Source of the DNA: Arthrobacter sp. ISL-28
GTDB taxonomy: Bacteria > Actinomycetota > Actinomycetes > Actinomycetales > Micrococcaceae
Direction: 5' to 3'
DNA: 38,763 nt
Assembly (NCBI RefSeq): GCF_018613875.1
Contig: NZ_JAGGPJ010000049.1
Coordinates: 1 to 38,763, forward strand
The translations under genes were made by a program, and so were the position numbers. Of this stretch, positions 31,831 to 38,763 are shown piece after piece (positions within the stretch are counted from its first letter, which is position 1; each line of letters opens with the position of its first letter). Below the pieces are notes generated by a model. It made no database searches. It was not told the DNA's origin and was given only the letters and a program-made list of their open reading frames with translations.

Positions 31831-33287
31831 GCGCCGCCTCGCTCGCGGCAAACGGAAACCATCAGGCCCTGCTGCCCCGCGACCGGCTTAGGCCGGGCAT
31901 CGTGCATCTTGGGCTGGGCGCCTTTGCCCGTGCCCACACAGCCGTGTTCACCGAGAACGCGATGCTGGCCTCCGGCGATTCTGATTGGGGGATCACCGGA
32001 GTCACGCAGCGTTCGGACACCGTCGCGCGCCAGTTGGCGCCGCAGGACGGACTGTTCACCGTGACGGAGCGGGGCAGCGGTGCCGCCCCGCTCCGCGTGG
32101 TGTCCAGCATCGTGGAGGCCATTTCCGGACGGGACAACCCAGCTGCCGTGATCAACCGGGTTGCCGCCCCGGAGACGTCGGTGGTTACGCTCACGGTCAC
32201 GGAGAAGGGCTACCGGATCGATCCGCGCACCGGAACGCTCGACACCAACGACGGGCTGGTGCGGGCAGATCTTGCAGGACAGGCGCCGCAGACCGCGATC
32301 GGGCAGATCGCGCGGGGGCTCCAGCAGCGCGCCCGCGCCGACGCCGGGCCCCTCACCGTGGTCTCGTGCGACAACCTTCCGGGCAACGGAGAGCTGACTG
32401 GCAAGCTCGTGCGCGCCTTCGCTGCGGCACTCCCGGCGGCCGAAGCTGACCCGCTGGTGTCCTGGCTCGAGGCGAACGTGTCCTTTCCGAACACGATGGT
32501 GGACCGGATGGTGCCTGCCACCACGGCGGGTGACCTGGACGCCGTCGAACGTGAACTGGGGCTCCGGGACGAGGCGGCTGTGGTGGCCGAACCATTCCTG
32601 CAGTGGGTCATCGAAGACAACTTTGCGTCGCGCCGCCCGCGCTGGGAGGATGCCGGGGCACTGTTCAGCTCCGACGTCGCCGCCTGGGAGGCCGCCAAGC
32701 TGCGCCTGCTGAATGCCAGCCACTCGATGCTCGCGTATCTGGGGCTGGCCGCGGGCAAGACGACCATCAGCGACGCCGTGGCGGAGGACGCGTTCCTCAC
32801 CGCCTGCCGGCGCATGATGGCGGAGGACGCCCTGCCGACGATCGGACTCCCACAGGGGATGGACAGCGACGCCTACTGCGCCCAGGTGCTCAGCCGATTC
32901 GCGAATCCCGCGCTCGGGCACACCACGGCCAAGGTGGGCAGCGACGGCTCGCAGAAGATCGGACTGCGGCTGCTGAGCACGATCCGCGCCACCCTCGACG
33001 CCGGCCGGGAACCGCGGTGGGCAGCCCTTGCGGTCGCTGCCTGGATGCACCACGTGGCGTCCACGCACACGGCTGAACTGAACGACCCGCTGGCGGCTGA
33101 GCTGCACGCCGCGCTCCCCTCCTCGCGGAATGCCGCCACAGTAGTCCCGGCGCTACTTCGCTGCCGCAGCATTTTCGACGGCGGGCTGGCAGCTCACGAC
33201 GGGTTCGCCGGGCTTCTCACGCACTGGTACAGCATTATCGACACCCACGGGCTGGACGGCCTGAGAAATGAGATCAACCATGGCTGA
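31818..33287 (+). CDS. uxuB: Mannitol dehydrogenase family, fructuronate reductase (UxuB-like), probable ATC start
   Basis: The product is 489 residues if read from 31818, matching UxuB-type enzymes (about 486). It interconverts D-fructuronate and D-mannonate with NADH. Homology begins LSAASLAANGNHQALL, then RPGIVHLGLGAFARAHTAVF (N-terminal dinucleotide domain). The catalytic K-x4-N-x2-H motif is KLRLLNASHSMLAYLG, and DNLPGNGELTGKLVRAF and FPNTMVDRMVPAT are family blocks. The first ATG/GTG/TTG in this frame is the GTG at 31902, which would delete 28 conserved residues, including part of the nucleotide-binding fold. AAGGAG at 31805-31810 is followed after seven bases by ATC at 31818, giving ITRLSAASLAANG, so ATC is the best start. 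It overlaps the kinase gene by 13 bases. Confidence 0.85.
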   Translation: MTRLSAASLAANGNHQALLPRDRLRPGIVHLGLGAFARAHTAVFTENAMLASGDSDWGITGVTQRSDTVARQLAPQDGLFTVTERGSGAAPLRVVSSIVEAISGRDNPAAVINRVAAPETSVVTLTVTEKGYRIDPRTGTLDTNDGLVRADLAGQAPQTAIGQIARGLQQRARADAGPLTVVSCDNLPGNGELTGKLVRAFAAALPAAEADPLVSWLEANVSFPNTMVDRMVPATTAGDLDAVERELGLRDEAAVVAEPFLQWVIEDNFASRRPRWEDAGALFSSDVAAWEAAKLRLLNASHSMLAYLGLAAGKTTISDAVAEDAFLTACRRMMAEDALPTIGLPQGMDSDAYCAQVLSRFANPALGHTTAKVGSDGSQKIGLRLLSTIRATLDAGREPRWAALAVAAWMHHVASTHTAELNDPLAAELHAALPSSRNAATVVPALLRCRSIFDGGLAAHDGFAGLLTHWYSIIDTHGLDGLRNEINHG

Positions 33288-33906
33288 CGCCACCAGCATC
33301 TTGCACATTTCCCCGGTCATCCCGGTGGTTACCATCGACGACCCGCAGCATGCGGTTTCGGTTGCCCGGGCGCTGGCCGACGGCGGCATCCGGATTATCG
33401 AGCTCACGTTGCGGACCGAGAGCGCCCTCACCTCGCTCAAACTTATCGCCAATGAGGTGCCGGACATCCTCGTCGGCGCCGGCACCATCCTGACGCCGGC
33501 CCAGGCCGACGCCGCAGTGTCCGCCGGTGCCCAGTTCCTGGTGAGCCCCGGCGGAACGCCCTCCCTGCTGGACCACATCCTGACGCTCAATGTTCCGGTG
33601 CTGCCGGGCGTGGCCACGGTAGGCGAGGTAATGGCTGTGCTGGAGCGCGGCCTCGAAGCCATGAAGTTCTTCCCTGCCGGTCCGGCCGGTGGGCCCGCCT
33701 ACCTGGCCGCCATCGGGGCACCCATTCCGCAGGTGCAGTTCTGCCCGACCGGCGGCATCAGCCTAGCCACCGCCCCGGACTACCTGAAGCTGCCCAACAT
33801 CTCATGCGTCGGCGGCAGCTGGCTGACACCCCGCAGCGCAGTGGAAGGCAACGACTGGCAGCAAATCACGGAGCTGGCGCGGGAAGCGGCCGCGCTCGCT
33901 GCCTGA
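33280..33906 (+). CDS. eda: KDPG aldolase (2-dehydro-3-deoxy-phosphogluconate aldolase)
   Basis: The product is 208 residues, normal for the family, and splits KDPG to pyruvate and glyceraldehyde 3-phosphate. ISPVIPVVTIDDPQHAVSVA opens the barrel. GIRIIELTLRTESAL holds the catalytic Glu, LVGAGTILTPAQADAAVSAG and FLVSPGGTP bind phosphate, and GLEAMKFFPAGPAGGPAYL contains the Schiff-base Lys. CPTGGISLATAPDYL and CVGGSWLTP complete it. The ATG at 33280 overlaps the end of the reductase gene by eight bases; an ATG at 33268 (four residues longer) is equally possible. It is the last gene of the operon; no strong hairpin directly follows. Confidence 0.95.
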   Translation: MADATSILHISPVIPVVTIDDPQHAVSVARALADGGIRIIELTLRTESALTSLKLIANEVPDILVGAGTILTPAQADAAVSAGAQFLVSPGGTPSLLDHILTLNVPVLPGVATVGEVMAVLERGLEAMKFFPAGPAGGPAYLAAIGAPIPQVQFCPTGGISLATAPDYLKLPNISCVGGSWLTPRSAVEGNDWQQITELAREAAALAA

Positions 33907-34040
33907 TCCGGGAACCAGGAAGGCAAACCCCGCGTCGCAGAACCCCGTAGCCGTGGCCAGCAGACGCGCGTAGAGTCGGGAACGACCGGACTACCAACGG
34001 TCGCAGACTGAATAGCCGCAATCTGAACTAGGAGTGCACC

Positions 34041-34205
34041 ATGCATTTGGGACATAAGATCAGGAATGCCGCAGAACGTCTTAGTGGGCGGACCGGCGCT
34101 GCCGGCGGACCCGCACGCCCTGCCCGGCCGCGGGCTACCGGCACAGGCCACGGGGCTGCCGGCCACATCGGGGACAGGATCCGCAGCTTCCTGAGGAGGC
34201 ACTAA
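34041..34205 (+). CDS. 54-residue basic protein with CsbD-like N-terminus
   Basis: This short frame starts with an ATG that has GGAG eight bases upstream and ends TAA. The first residues, MHLGHKIRNAAERLSGRTGA, resemble the start of CsbD stress proteins (MGLGDKI.NKAEE..GK). The middle is Gly/Ala/Pro/Arg-rich and the end, HIGDRIRSFLRRH, is a short amphipathic basic helix that echoes the start. It lacks the second half of CsbD. Codon use and the ribosome site support translation; the function is unknown. Confidence 0.6.
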   Translation: MHLGHKIRNAAERLSGRTGAAGGPARPARPRATGTGHGAAGHIGDRIRSFLRRH

Positions 34206-34264
34206 CCTGCCCGCGGAGATTCACGGCGATGCAGCGCTGAGGTCTCTGCTGCACAGCGGTTTTG

Positions 34265-34293
34265 GACGGCGGCAACCGGTGGTTGCCGCCGTC
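34265..34293. terminator. Perfect 13-bp hairpin, probable terminator
   Basis: GACGGCGGCAACC (34265-34277) pairs with GGTTGCCGCCGTC (34281-34293) around a GGT loop. It lies 60 bases after the small CsbD-like gene. The remainder of 34206-34436 shows no gene. Confidence 0.7.
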
Positions 34294-34436
34294 GCCGTGT
34301 CCCCGGGACAATCTTCCGTGGCCAGTCTGGGCGCGGGCCTGGACCGGGAGGCGGGTACCGGCGTCGTCATTCTGTCCCCAACGGCGGTGGCGGTGGCGAG
34401 TGCTGTGGAGGTCCGAGTGCGTGGCGAGGTGCGGGC

Positions 34437-35633
34437 TCAGCGCCCGTTGGCCCGCTCGAGGGCCTGGTCGTGCTCGGCATGGGCCTGGCGAAGGAGGTTC
34501 ATGAACTCGGTCTCGTCACGGATGAGCCGCTTGTACTTCTCCGGCAGTTTCTTAAGTTCCGCTTCCTCCCGGACCATCTTGTTGAAGATCACCTCGCGCT
34601 CGGAGATGTCCGTCTCGTAGTTGAGGTCCACGTACTCGGTGGCGTGCCGCTTGGCGCCGGCGACCATGTGCTTGGCCTTGCCCTTGGGACTCAGGACGGA
34701 GGCCAGGATGGTGGCGGTGAGGACTCCGAGGATGACACCGAGCGAGGTTGCGGTGCTGATTTCCACCACCGGAACGGGTTCGCCGTCGTTGATGAACGGC
34801 AGGTTGTTCTCGTGGAGGGCGTGCAGGAAGAGCTTGACGCCGATTAACCCGAGGATGGCGGCCAGGCCGTAGGACAGGAAGATGAGCCGGTCCAGCAACT
34901 CGTCGATCAGGAAGTAGAGCTGGCGCAGGCCGAGCAGTGAAAACACGGTGGCGGTGAAGACGATGTAGACGTTCTGGGTCAGGCCGAAGATGGCAGGAAT
35001 GGAATCCAGGGCGAAAAGGATGTCCGTGCCGCCGATAGCCGCCATCACCAGGAGCATCGGCGTGAGGACGCGTTTGCCGTTTTCCACGGTGAAGAGTTTG
35101 TCGCCGTCGTAGTGTTCCGACGCCGGGAGCAGGCGCCGGGCGAGGCGGACCACGAGGCCTTCACTGGCCGTGACATGGGAATCAGGCGTGAGCAGGTTGC
35201 CTGCCGTGATGAGCAGGATCAGGCCGAAGATGTAGAACACCCAGGCGAAGCTGTTGATCAGGGCGGCTCCGAGGAAGATGAAGCCGGTGCGGGCGAGCAG
35301 GGAGAAGACGATGCCGAACAGGAGCACTTTCTGCTGGTCTTTGCGGGGCACCCGGAAGCTGGCGATGATGACGAGGAAGACGAACAGGTTGTCGACCGAG
35401 AGGGCCTTCTCGGTTACGTAGCCGGCGAAGTACTCGGTGCCTAAGGTGGATCCGCCGGCCATCCAGACGCCCAGGCCGAAGAGCAGGGCGATGCCCACGT
35501 AGATGGCGGACCAGATTGCCGATTCCTTGAGCTTGGGCGTGTGGGCTTTCCGGACGTGGAAGAAAAAGTCGAAGGCCAGGAGGGCCATGATCCCTGCCAC
35601 GGTCAGAATCCATACGATGTTGGGGACATCCAT
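34437..35633 (-). CDS. TerC/Alx family integral membrane protein
   Basis: The product is 398 residues with about nine membrane helices. The TerC hallmark is FAGYVTEKALSVDNLFVFLV, with acidic residues in a helix, mirrored by MLLVMAAIGGTDILFALDSI in the second half. RVPRKDQQKVLLFGIVFSLL, LRQLYFLIDELLDRLIFLSY and GLIGVKLFLHALHENNLPF are further family blocks. The last 80 residues form a charged cytoplasmic tail (REEAELKKLPEKYKRLIRDE) longer than in E. coli Alx (321). Family members are linked to manganese export and tellurite or alkaline stress. The ATG at 35633 has a GAGGC site. It is preceded by a 200-base gap that may carry a regulatory leader. Confidence 0.93.
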   Translation of the reverse strand: MDVPNIVWILTVAGIMALLAFDFFFHVRKAHTPKLKESAIWSAIYVGIALLFGLGVWMAGGSTLGTEYFAGYVTEKALSVDNLFVFLVIIASFRVPRKDQQKVLLFGIVFSLLARTGFIFLGAALINSFAWVFYIFGLILLITAGNLLTPDSHVTASEGLVVRLARRLLPASEHYDGDKLFTVENGKRVLTPMLLVMAAIGGTDILFALDSIPAIFGLTQNVYIVFTATVFSLLGLRQLYFLIDELLDRLIFLSYGLAAILGLIGVKLFLHALHENNLPFINDGEPVPVVEISTATSLGVILGVLTATILASVLSPKGKAKHMVAGAKRHATEYVDLNYETDISEREVIFNKMVREEAELKKLPEKYKRLIRDETEFMNLLRQAHAEHDQALERANGR

Positions 35634-35834
35634 GCTGCATGCCTCTTTCCTGATGGATGAGGGGCGCGCCGTGGAGTGGGCAGGAGGAGGATGCTCCGAC
35701 CCGGAACACGCACCGGGGCTTGGGAATTACCTTACCCACGCGCTGCCCGGCGCGCCGCAACATTCATCCAGCAGGGCGAGTCTCAGCCGTGAGTCCCCAC
35801 CGTGGATCCCGTCACTAGGGAGCGGCAGCACCGC
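35634..35834 (-). promoter_or_regulatory. Long leader upstream of terC
   Basis: The 200-base gap contains, on the minus strand at about 35760-35815, GTGGGGACTCACGGCTGAGA followed by CTGGATGAATGTTGCGG. The CTGAGA and CTGGAT/AATG blocks recall part of a TPP riboswitch core, but the ACCTGAT part is absent. TerC genes are often under the yybP-ykoY manganese riboswitch, whose GGGGAGTAG signature I do not find. I report only a structured leader of unknown type. Confidence 0.3.
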
Positions 35835-36584
35835 TCAGGTGTACATGAGGGATCCTGGCGTCGTCAGGAGTTGCCCGGTCTCGAGCCACGTCTTCAGGCC
35901 GGAGAGGATCATCGGCCAGCCGCCGTACAGCTGCTCGTTGGCACCCTCGCGGAGCTGGTCGTGGGTGACGGTCAGGCGGCAGGAGTCGCCCACGGGTTCG
36001 ATCTCCCAGGTGATCCGGGAAGTTCCCTCGGCTTTGACGTCGTCACCCCACAGAGCGCGCATGCTCTGCACGAGCCGGCGTGGCGGATCGATCTCGAGGT
36101 TCTCGCCTTCACCGATTGGGTCACCGCCGTCGGGGGCCATTTCGAAGTGCGACCCCGGCGTCCAGTCTGAGGTGACGCGCACCCCGAACTGGTACTTGCT
36201 GCGGATCTCACTGTCCGTGATGGCTTCCCAGAGCCGCTCCGGAGTGGTCTTGATGTAAATTTCGAAGATCTTTTCCATGGGACTTTCCAATCTGGATTTG
36301 AGGTCGCTGAGGGCAGCGGCCCATGGTTGTGCATATTTGCTCACCCATCGGTCGTGGACGAGCCTGATGGGCACCGGGTTCAGGAAGTGCAGCTTTTCCC
36401 GGCCTTGGCGTCTGGTCACGACCAGGCCGGCGTCCTCGAGGATCCTGAGATGCTTCATGACTCCGAAGCGGGTGATTTCGAAGCGTGCTTCCAAAGCGCT
36501 GAGCGTCTGGCCGTCCTCGCGGAAAAGCTCATCCAGCAACTCCCTGCGGATAGGGTCAGCCAGGGCCTTGAAGACGGCGTCCAC
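35835..36584 (-). CDS. ArsR-type winged helix fused to an SRPBCC (AHSA1) domain
   Basis: The product is 249 residues. Residues 1-90 are an ArsR-family winged helix (VFKALADPIRRELLDELFRE, TRFGVMKHLRILEDAGLVVT, RRQGREKLHFLNPVPIRLVH). Residues 100-240 are an AHSA1-like SRPBCC domain (MEKIFEIYIKTTPERLWEAI, RVTSDWTPGSHFEM, SRITWEIEPVGDSCRLTVTH), a hydrophobic ligand cup. The fusion suggests a repressor that senses its own ligand. The frame is open to a GTG at 36614, but that GTG lies inside the operator; the GTG at 36584 sits seven bases after a good -10 box, so the mRNA is probably leaderless and starts there. It is autoregulated by the palindrome at 36599-36614. Confidence 0.9.
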   Translation of the reverse strand: MDAVFKALADPIRRELLDELFREDGQTLSALEARFEITRFGVMKHLRILEDAGLVVTRRQGREKLHFLNPVPIRLVHDRWVSKYAQPWAAALSDLKSRLESPMEKIFEIYIKTTPERLWEAITDSEIRSKYQFGVRVTSDWTPGSHFEMAPDGGDPIGEGENLEIDPPRRLVQSMRALWGDDVKAEGTSRITWEIEPVGDSCRLTVTHDQLREGANEQLYGGWPMILSGLKTWLETGQLLTTPGSLMYT

Positions 36585-36591
36585 AAAACTC

Positions 36592-36621
36592 AGAATAGGT
36601 GACCATATGGTCACATGTCAA
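36592..36621 (-). promoter_or_regulatory. Promoter with a 16-bp operator palindrome in its spacer
   Basis: On the minus strand, TTGACA (36621-36616), an 18-base spacer and TATTCT (36597-36592) form a near-consensus promoter. The spacer contains GTGACCATATGGTCAC (36599-36614), a perfect palindrome that a bound ArsR-type dimer would use to block RNA polymerase. Seven bases (GAGTTTT) separate the -10 from the GTG start at 36584. Confidence 0.8.
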
Positions 36622-36703
36622 CGGCTTTTGGGGCAGCTGCGACGTTCCCTATTTTTACGCTGGTAACTCCCGTCTCGCGCCGTTCTGGGCGCTCAACCTT
36701 GCG

Positions 36704-37012
36704 CTAGCTGTGACCCGCTCCGCTGCCGTCCATCCTCCGGTCGTCAACCCTGGTGAGCGAGTAAAAAGGCGTGAACCTAGCCCTGGTTCCGGGAGAAATA
36801 TTCGACCTGACGATCGACGCGGTTTCAAGCGCCGTCAGGTGGTACCGCACGATGTCCTTGGAGGCACCAAGCGCACTCTTGATGTCGGATACCCTGCTCG
36901 CCCCGTTGTGCGCCAGAAATTCGACGATCTGGGACCTGATCCGGTTGCTGGAGGAGCGGCTACTCCCGTGTATCGCCACCCGGCTGCCCACGACGCTGAT
37001 TATTTCGGTCAT
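36704..37012 (-). CDS. Small winged-helix transcriptional regulator
   Basis: The product is 102 residues. Residues 22-85 form a winged helix: RIRSQIVEFLAHNGASRVSD, IKSALGASKDIVRYHLTALE as recognition helix and RSNISPGTRARFTPFYSL as wing. This is closest to ArsR/MarR-like or phage-type HTH_20 folds. The first 20 residues (ISVVGSRVAIHGSSRSSS) are a short polar leader. No ligand domain is present. The ATG at 37012 has a GAGAGG site. It lies upstream of the ArsR-SRPBCC gene in the same direction but is separated from it by that gene's own promoter. The target is unknown. Confidence 0.72.
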   Translation of the reverse strand: MTEIISVVGSRVAIHGSSRSSSNRIRSQIVEFLAHNGASRVSDIKSALGASKDIVRYHLTALETASIVRSNISPGTRARFTPFYSLTRVDDRRMDGSGAGHS

Positions 37013-37129
37013 TTCAACTGCCTCTCAGTCGGCGCTCCTACGCGCTGTTGGTTGGTGTTCGATCCGCTTGTTGTTGTTCGATCAGCGCCGGAGTCAGCTA
37101 CGGGTCAGCTATGGACGGGCGCTGCCGCC

Positions 37130-37198
37130 GGCCGACCGGCCTTGAGTTGTTTCTGCATCAGCCCAAGGCTCTTTGCATCAACCCAAGGCCGGCCGGCC
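37130..37198 (-). terminator. Long inverted repeat downstream of the symporter gene
   Basis: GGCCGACCGGCCTTG (37130-37144) pairs with CAAGGCCGGCCGGCC (37184-37198) at 14 of 15 positions. The 39-base loop contains an imperfect duplication of GCATCAGCCCAAGGC. It begins 15 bases after the symporter stop and probably ends its transcript. The 37013-37212 gap holds no other feature I can name. Confidence 0.6.
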
Positions 37199-37212
37199 CG
37201 CGTGTGAACCGA

Positions 37213-38493
37213 TCAGTGGTTCGCGGTCTCCAGCTCCTTGGCCTCCTGCACGTCGGGCTCCGGGAGCGAAGCCTCGCGGGAAACAGCTTTGTCGTGGTTT
37301 CGGCCGAGGACGGCGGTGGCGATGGCGTTGCCCAGGATGTTGGTCGCGGTGCGCCCCATGTCCAGGAGCTGGTCGATCACGAGCAGGACTCCAATGCCCG
37401 CTGCGGGGATGCCGAAGGCGGGGACGACGGCGGCGACGACGACGAGCGAGCCGCGCGGCACGCCGGCCATGCCCTTGCTGCTGAGCAGCAGCATTGCGGT
37501 CATCGCGATCTGCTGGCCAAGGTCCATGTCGATGCCGTAGGCGTTCATCAGGAAGATCGATGCGAAAGTCATGTACATCATGGAGCCGTCGACGTTGAAG
37601 GAGTAGCCGAGGGGCAGCACGAAACCGGTGGTGCGCTTCTCGATGCCGAACTTGGTCAGGCCTTCAATGAGCTTGGGGAGGGCGGCTTCGCTGCTGGAGG
37701 TCGCGAAGGCGATGACCATGGGTTCGCGCACAATCCGGACGAGGCGGAAGGCTGCCCGTCCCAGGAAAGCGACGGCGACGGCGATCATGACGGCCCAGAG
37801 CGCCGAGAGGGAGATGTAGAACCCGCCGATGAAAGAAGCGTAGGTGGCAAATGCATCGAGTCCCTGGGAGGTGAAGGCCGAGGCGATGCCAGCGAAAACG
37901 CCGACCGGCGCTGCCAGCATCACGTATCCGGTGACCTTGAGCATGACACCCATCAGTTCGTCGATGGCATTGGCGATGGAGGAGTGGCCCTTCTTCCGCA
38001 GGTTCAGCAGGGCGACGCCGAAGAGTGCGCCGAAGACCAGGATCTGGAGCGGGTTGTTGGTCGTCAGTGCGGAGAAGACGCTGGTCGGGATGATGTTGGT
38101 GACGAACTCCTGGTAGTCAAGGGGCTTCGGCTCCAGGCCTGCATCACCGCCCGGCACCAGGTTGAGGCCGTCACCGACGTTGAGGACGTGCGCCGTGAGG
38201 AATCCGAAGGCGCCCACGAGGACGGAGGCCGAAAGGAACCAGATCATGGAGCGGCCGAAGAGCTTCCCAACACCTGCGGATTTCGCGGCTCCTGCGATGC
38301 CGGAAACCAGGGTGGCGAAGATCAGCGGGGCGATGATCATCTTGATCAGGTTCAGGAACATGTGCGTCACGGTGTCCAGGACCGCCACGAGGGATTCGCG
38401 GGCCGCACCGGCGAGCAGCCAGTGGGACACCAGTCCGCTGATGATTCCGAACAGAAGCGCTGCCAGAATCCACATCGTTGATTTGTTCTTCAT
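37213..38493 (-). CDS. Dicarboxylate/amino acid:cation symporter (DAACS family)
   Basis: The product is 426 residues with about eight membrane helices and two re-entrant loops. The family's serine-rich loop is FATSSSEAALPKLIEGL. The SFNVDGSMMYMTFASIFL helix (a variant of the NMDGT region), the LLLSSKGMAGVPRGSLVVVA loop and QLLDMGRTATNILGNAIAT complete the substrate site. FLNLIKMIIAPLIFATLVSG is the N-terminal signature. NVDGS in place of NMDGT, and the Asp-Met-Gly-Arg block with Arg, fit C4-dicarboxylate or acidic amino-acid carriers. The 30-residue C-terminal tail is charged. The ATG at 38493 has AAGGAA. I cannot tell DctA from GltP function by sequence alone. Confidence 0.93.
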   Translation of the reverse strand: MKNKSTMWILAALLFGIISGLVSHWLLAGAARESLVAVLDTVTHMFLNLIKMIIAPLIFATLVSGIAGAAKSAGVGKLFGRSMIWFLSASVLVGAFGFLTAHVLNVGDGLNLVPGGDAGLEPKPLDYQEFVTNIIPTSVFSALTTNNPLQILVFGALFGVALLNLRKKGHSSIANAIDELMGVMLKVTGYVMLAAPVGVFAGIASAFTSQGLDAFATYASFIGGFYISLSALWAVMIAVAVAFLGRAAFRLVRIVREPMVIAFATSSSEAALPKLIEGLTKFGIEKRTTGFVLPLGYSFNVDGSMMYMTFASIFLMNAYGIDMDLGQQIAMTAMLLLSSKGMAGVPRGSLVVVAAVVPAFGIPAAGIGVLLVIDQLLDMGRTATNILGNAIATAVLGRNHDKAVSREASLPEPDVQEAKELETANH

Positions 38494-38669
38494 GGTTATT
38501 CCTTGGTTGGGGGCCGGGGTGACGGCCCGGTGCTGGAACGGACCTCGCCATCGAGTTCCGTTGTCTCTGTAAGTGGGTCAATGAATGGGCACAGCCAGGG
38601 TATTTGGGCACGGCGGCGTGCCCCTGTTCCCTGGTCGGATGGGGTAGAAGGTGTGCGGGCTTGGATCCG

Positions 38670-38728
38670 CTGGTCGAGCCTGTCGAGACCTGAGCCTGTC
38701 GGGACAGGGTTTCGCCAGGCTCAACCAG
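38670..38728. repeat. Actinobacterial palindromic intergenic repeat
   Basis: CTGGTCGAGCCTG (38670-38682) pairs with CAGGCTCAACCAG (38716-38728) at 12 of 13 positions. GAGCCTGTCG occurs as a direct repeat at 38676 and 38692. This motif is a familiar dispersed repeat in Arthrobacter-like genomes. The rest of 38494-38763 shows no gene. Confidence 0.75.
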
Positions 38729-38763
38729 CAGTGGGGACTACTTGCTGAGGTTTGCCAGGCGTT

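Noticed and set aside
35760..35815. TPP riboswitch upstream of terC
   Set aside because: Only fragments of the core match, the ACCTGAT block is missing, and the downstream gene does not fit thiamine control.
36615..37212. Plus-strand frames opposite the small regulator
   Set aside because: The minus strand has a convincing winged helix with a ribosome site; the plus frames have no features.

Overview
The window comes from a high-GC Gram-positive bacterium, most likely a member of the Micrococcaceae close to Arthrobacter, Pseudarthrobacter or Paenarthrobacter. This is inferred from the strong G/C third-position bias, GTG starts, a DUF222/HNH repeat-type protein at the left edge, an Rpf-LysM protein, DUF1622, DUF6457, MSMEG_6728-type and TM0106-type proteins, and the typical actinobacterial 'ctggtcgagcctgtcgaga' intergenic repeat at the right edge. 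No rRNA, tRNA, CRISPR array, transposase or phage gene is visible. It reads as ordinary chromosome with one clear catabolic operon.

Layout. 1-3.2 kb: minus-strand genes (partial DUF222/HNH protein, DUF1622 membrane protein, SDR-like epimerase, MSMEG_6728-type protein). 3.3-5.3 kb: a small membrane protein, a block of related hairpins, and a secreted resuscitation-promoting factor with LysM. 5.3-9.0 kb: a UvrA paralogue that lacks the UvrB-binding region, divergent from an adenine/adenosine deaminase. 9.3-13.0 kb: a secreted Ala/Lys-rich repeat protein with a textbook terminator, an FdhF/YdeP-type molybdopterin oxidoreductase and a convergent DUF6457 gene. 13.2-17.6 kb: a stress-type SDR, a small acidic protein followed by a 29-bp tandem repeat, a winged-helix/X25 fusion, a lipoprotein and acylphosphatase. 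17.6-26.1 kb: a TM0106-type Fe-S nuclease/helicase, DUF1540, glutathione-independent formaldehyde dehydrogenase, a repeat-containing acidic protein, a secreted HNH nuclease with Excalibur domain, and YceI.

26.2-33.9 kb is the most coherent unit. A GntR/FCD regulator is divergent from a six-gene, mostly overlapping operon: MHS-type transporter, IdnD-like dehydrogenase, D-mannonate dehydratase, 2-keto-3-deoxygluconate kinase, fructuronate reductase and KDPG aldolase. Together they form a complete route from an imported hexonate (best guess L-gulonate) through D-fructuronate, D-mannonate, KDG and KDPG to pyruvate and glyceraldehyde 3-phosphate. Two details are unusual: the dehydrogenase has lost its structural-zinc cysteines, and the fructuronate reductase has no ATG/GTG/TTG where homology requires its start, only an ATC with ideal Shine-Dalgarno spacing.

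33.9-38.8 kb: a 54-residue CsbD-like protein, TerC with a long leader, an ArsR-SRPBCC fusion whose promoter holds a perfect 16-bp palindrome in its spacer and appears to give a leaderless mRNA, a small winged-helix regulator, and a dicarboxylate/amino-acid:cation symporter.

No wholly new multi-gene system is evident. The items most worth checking are the ATC start, the zinc-site loss, the winged-helix/X25 fusion, the paired inverted repeats upstream of two neighbouring genes, and the ArsR-SRPBCC promoter.
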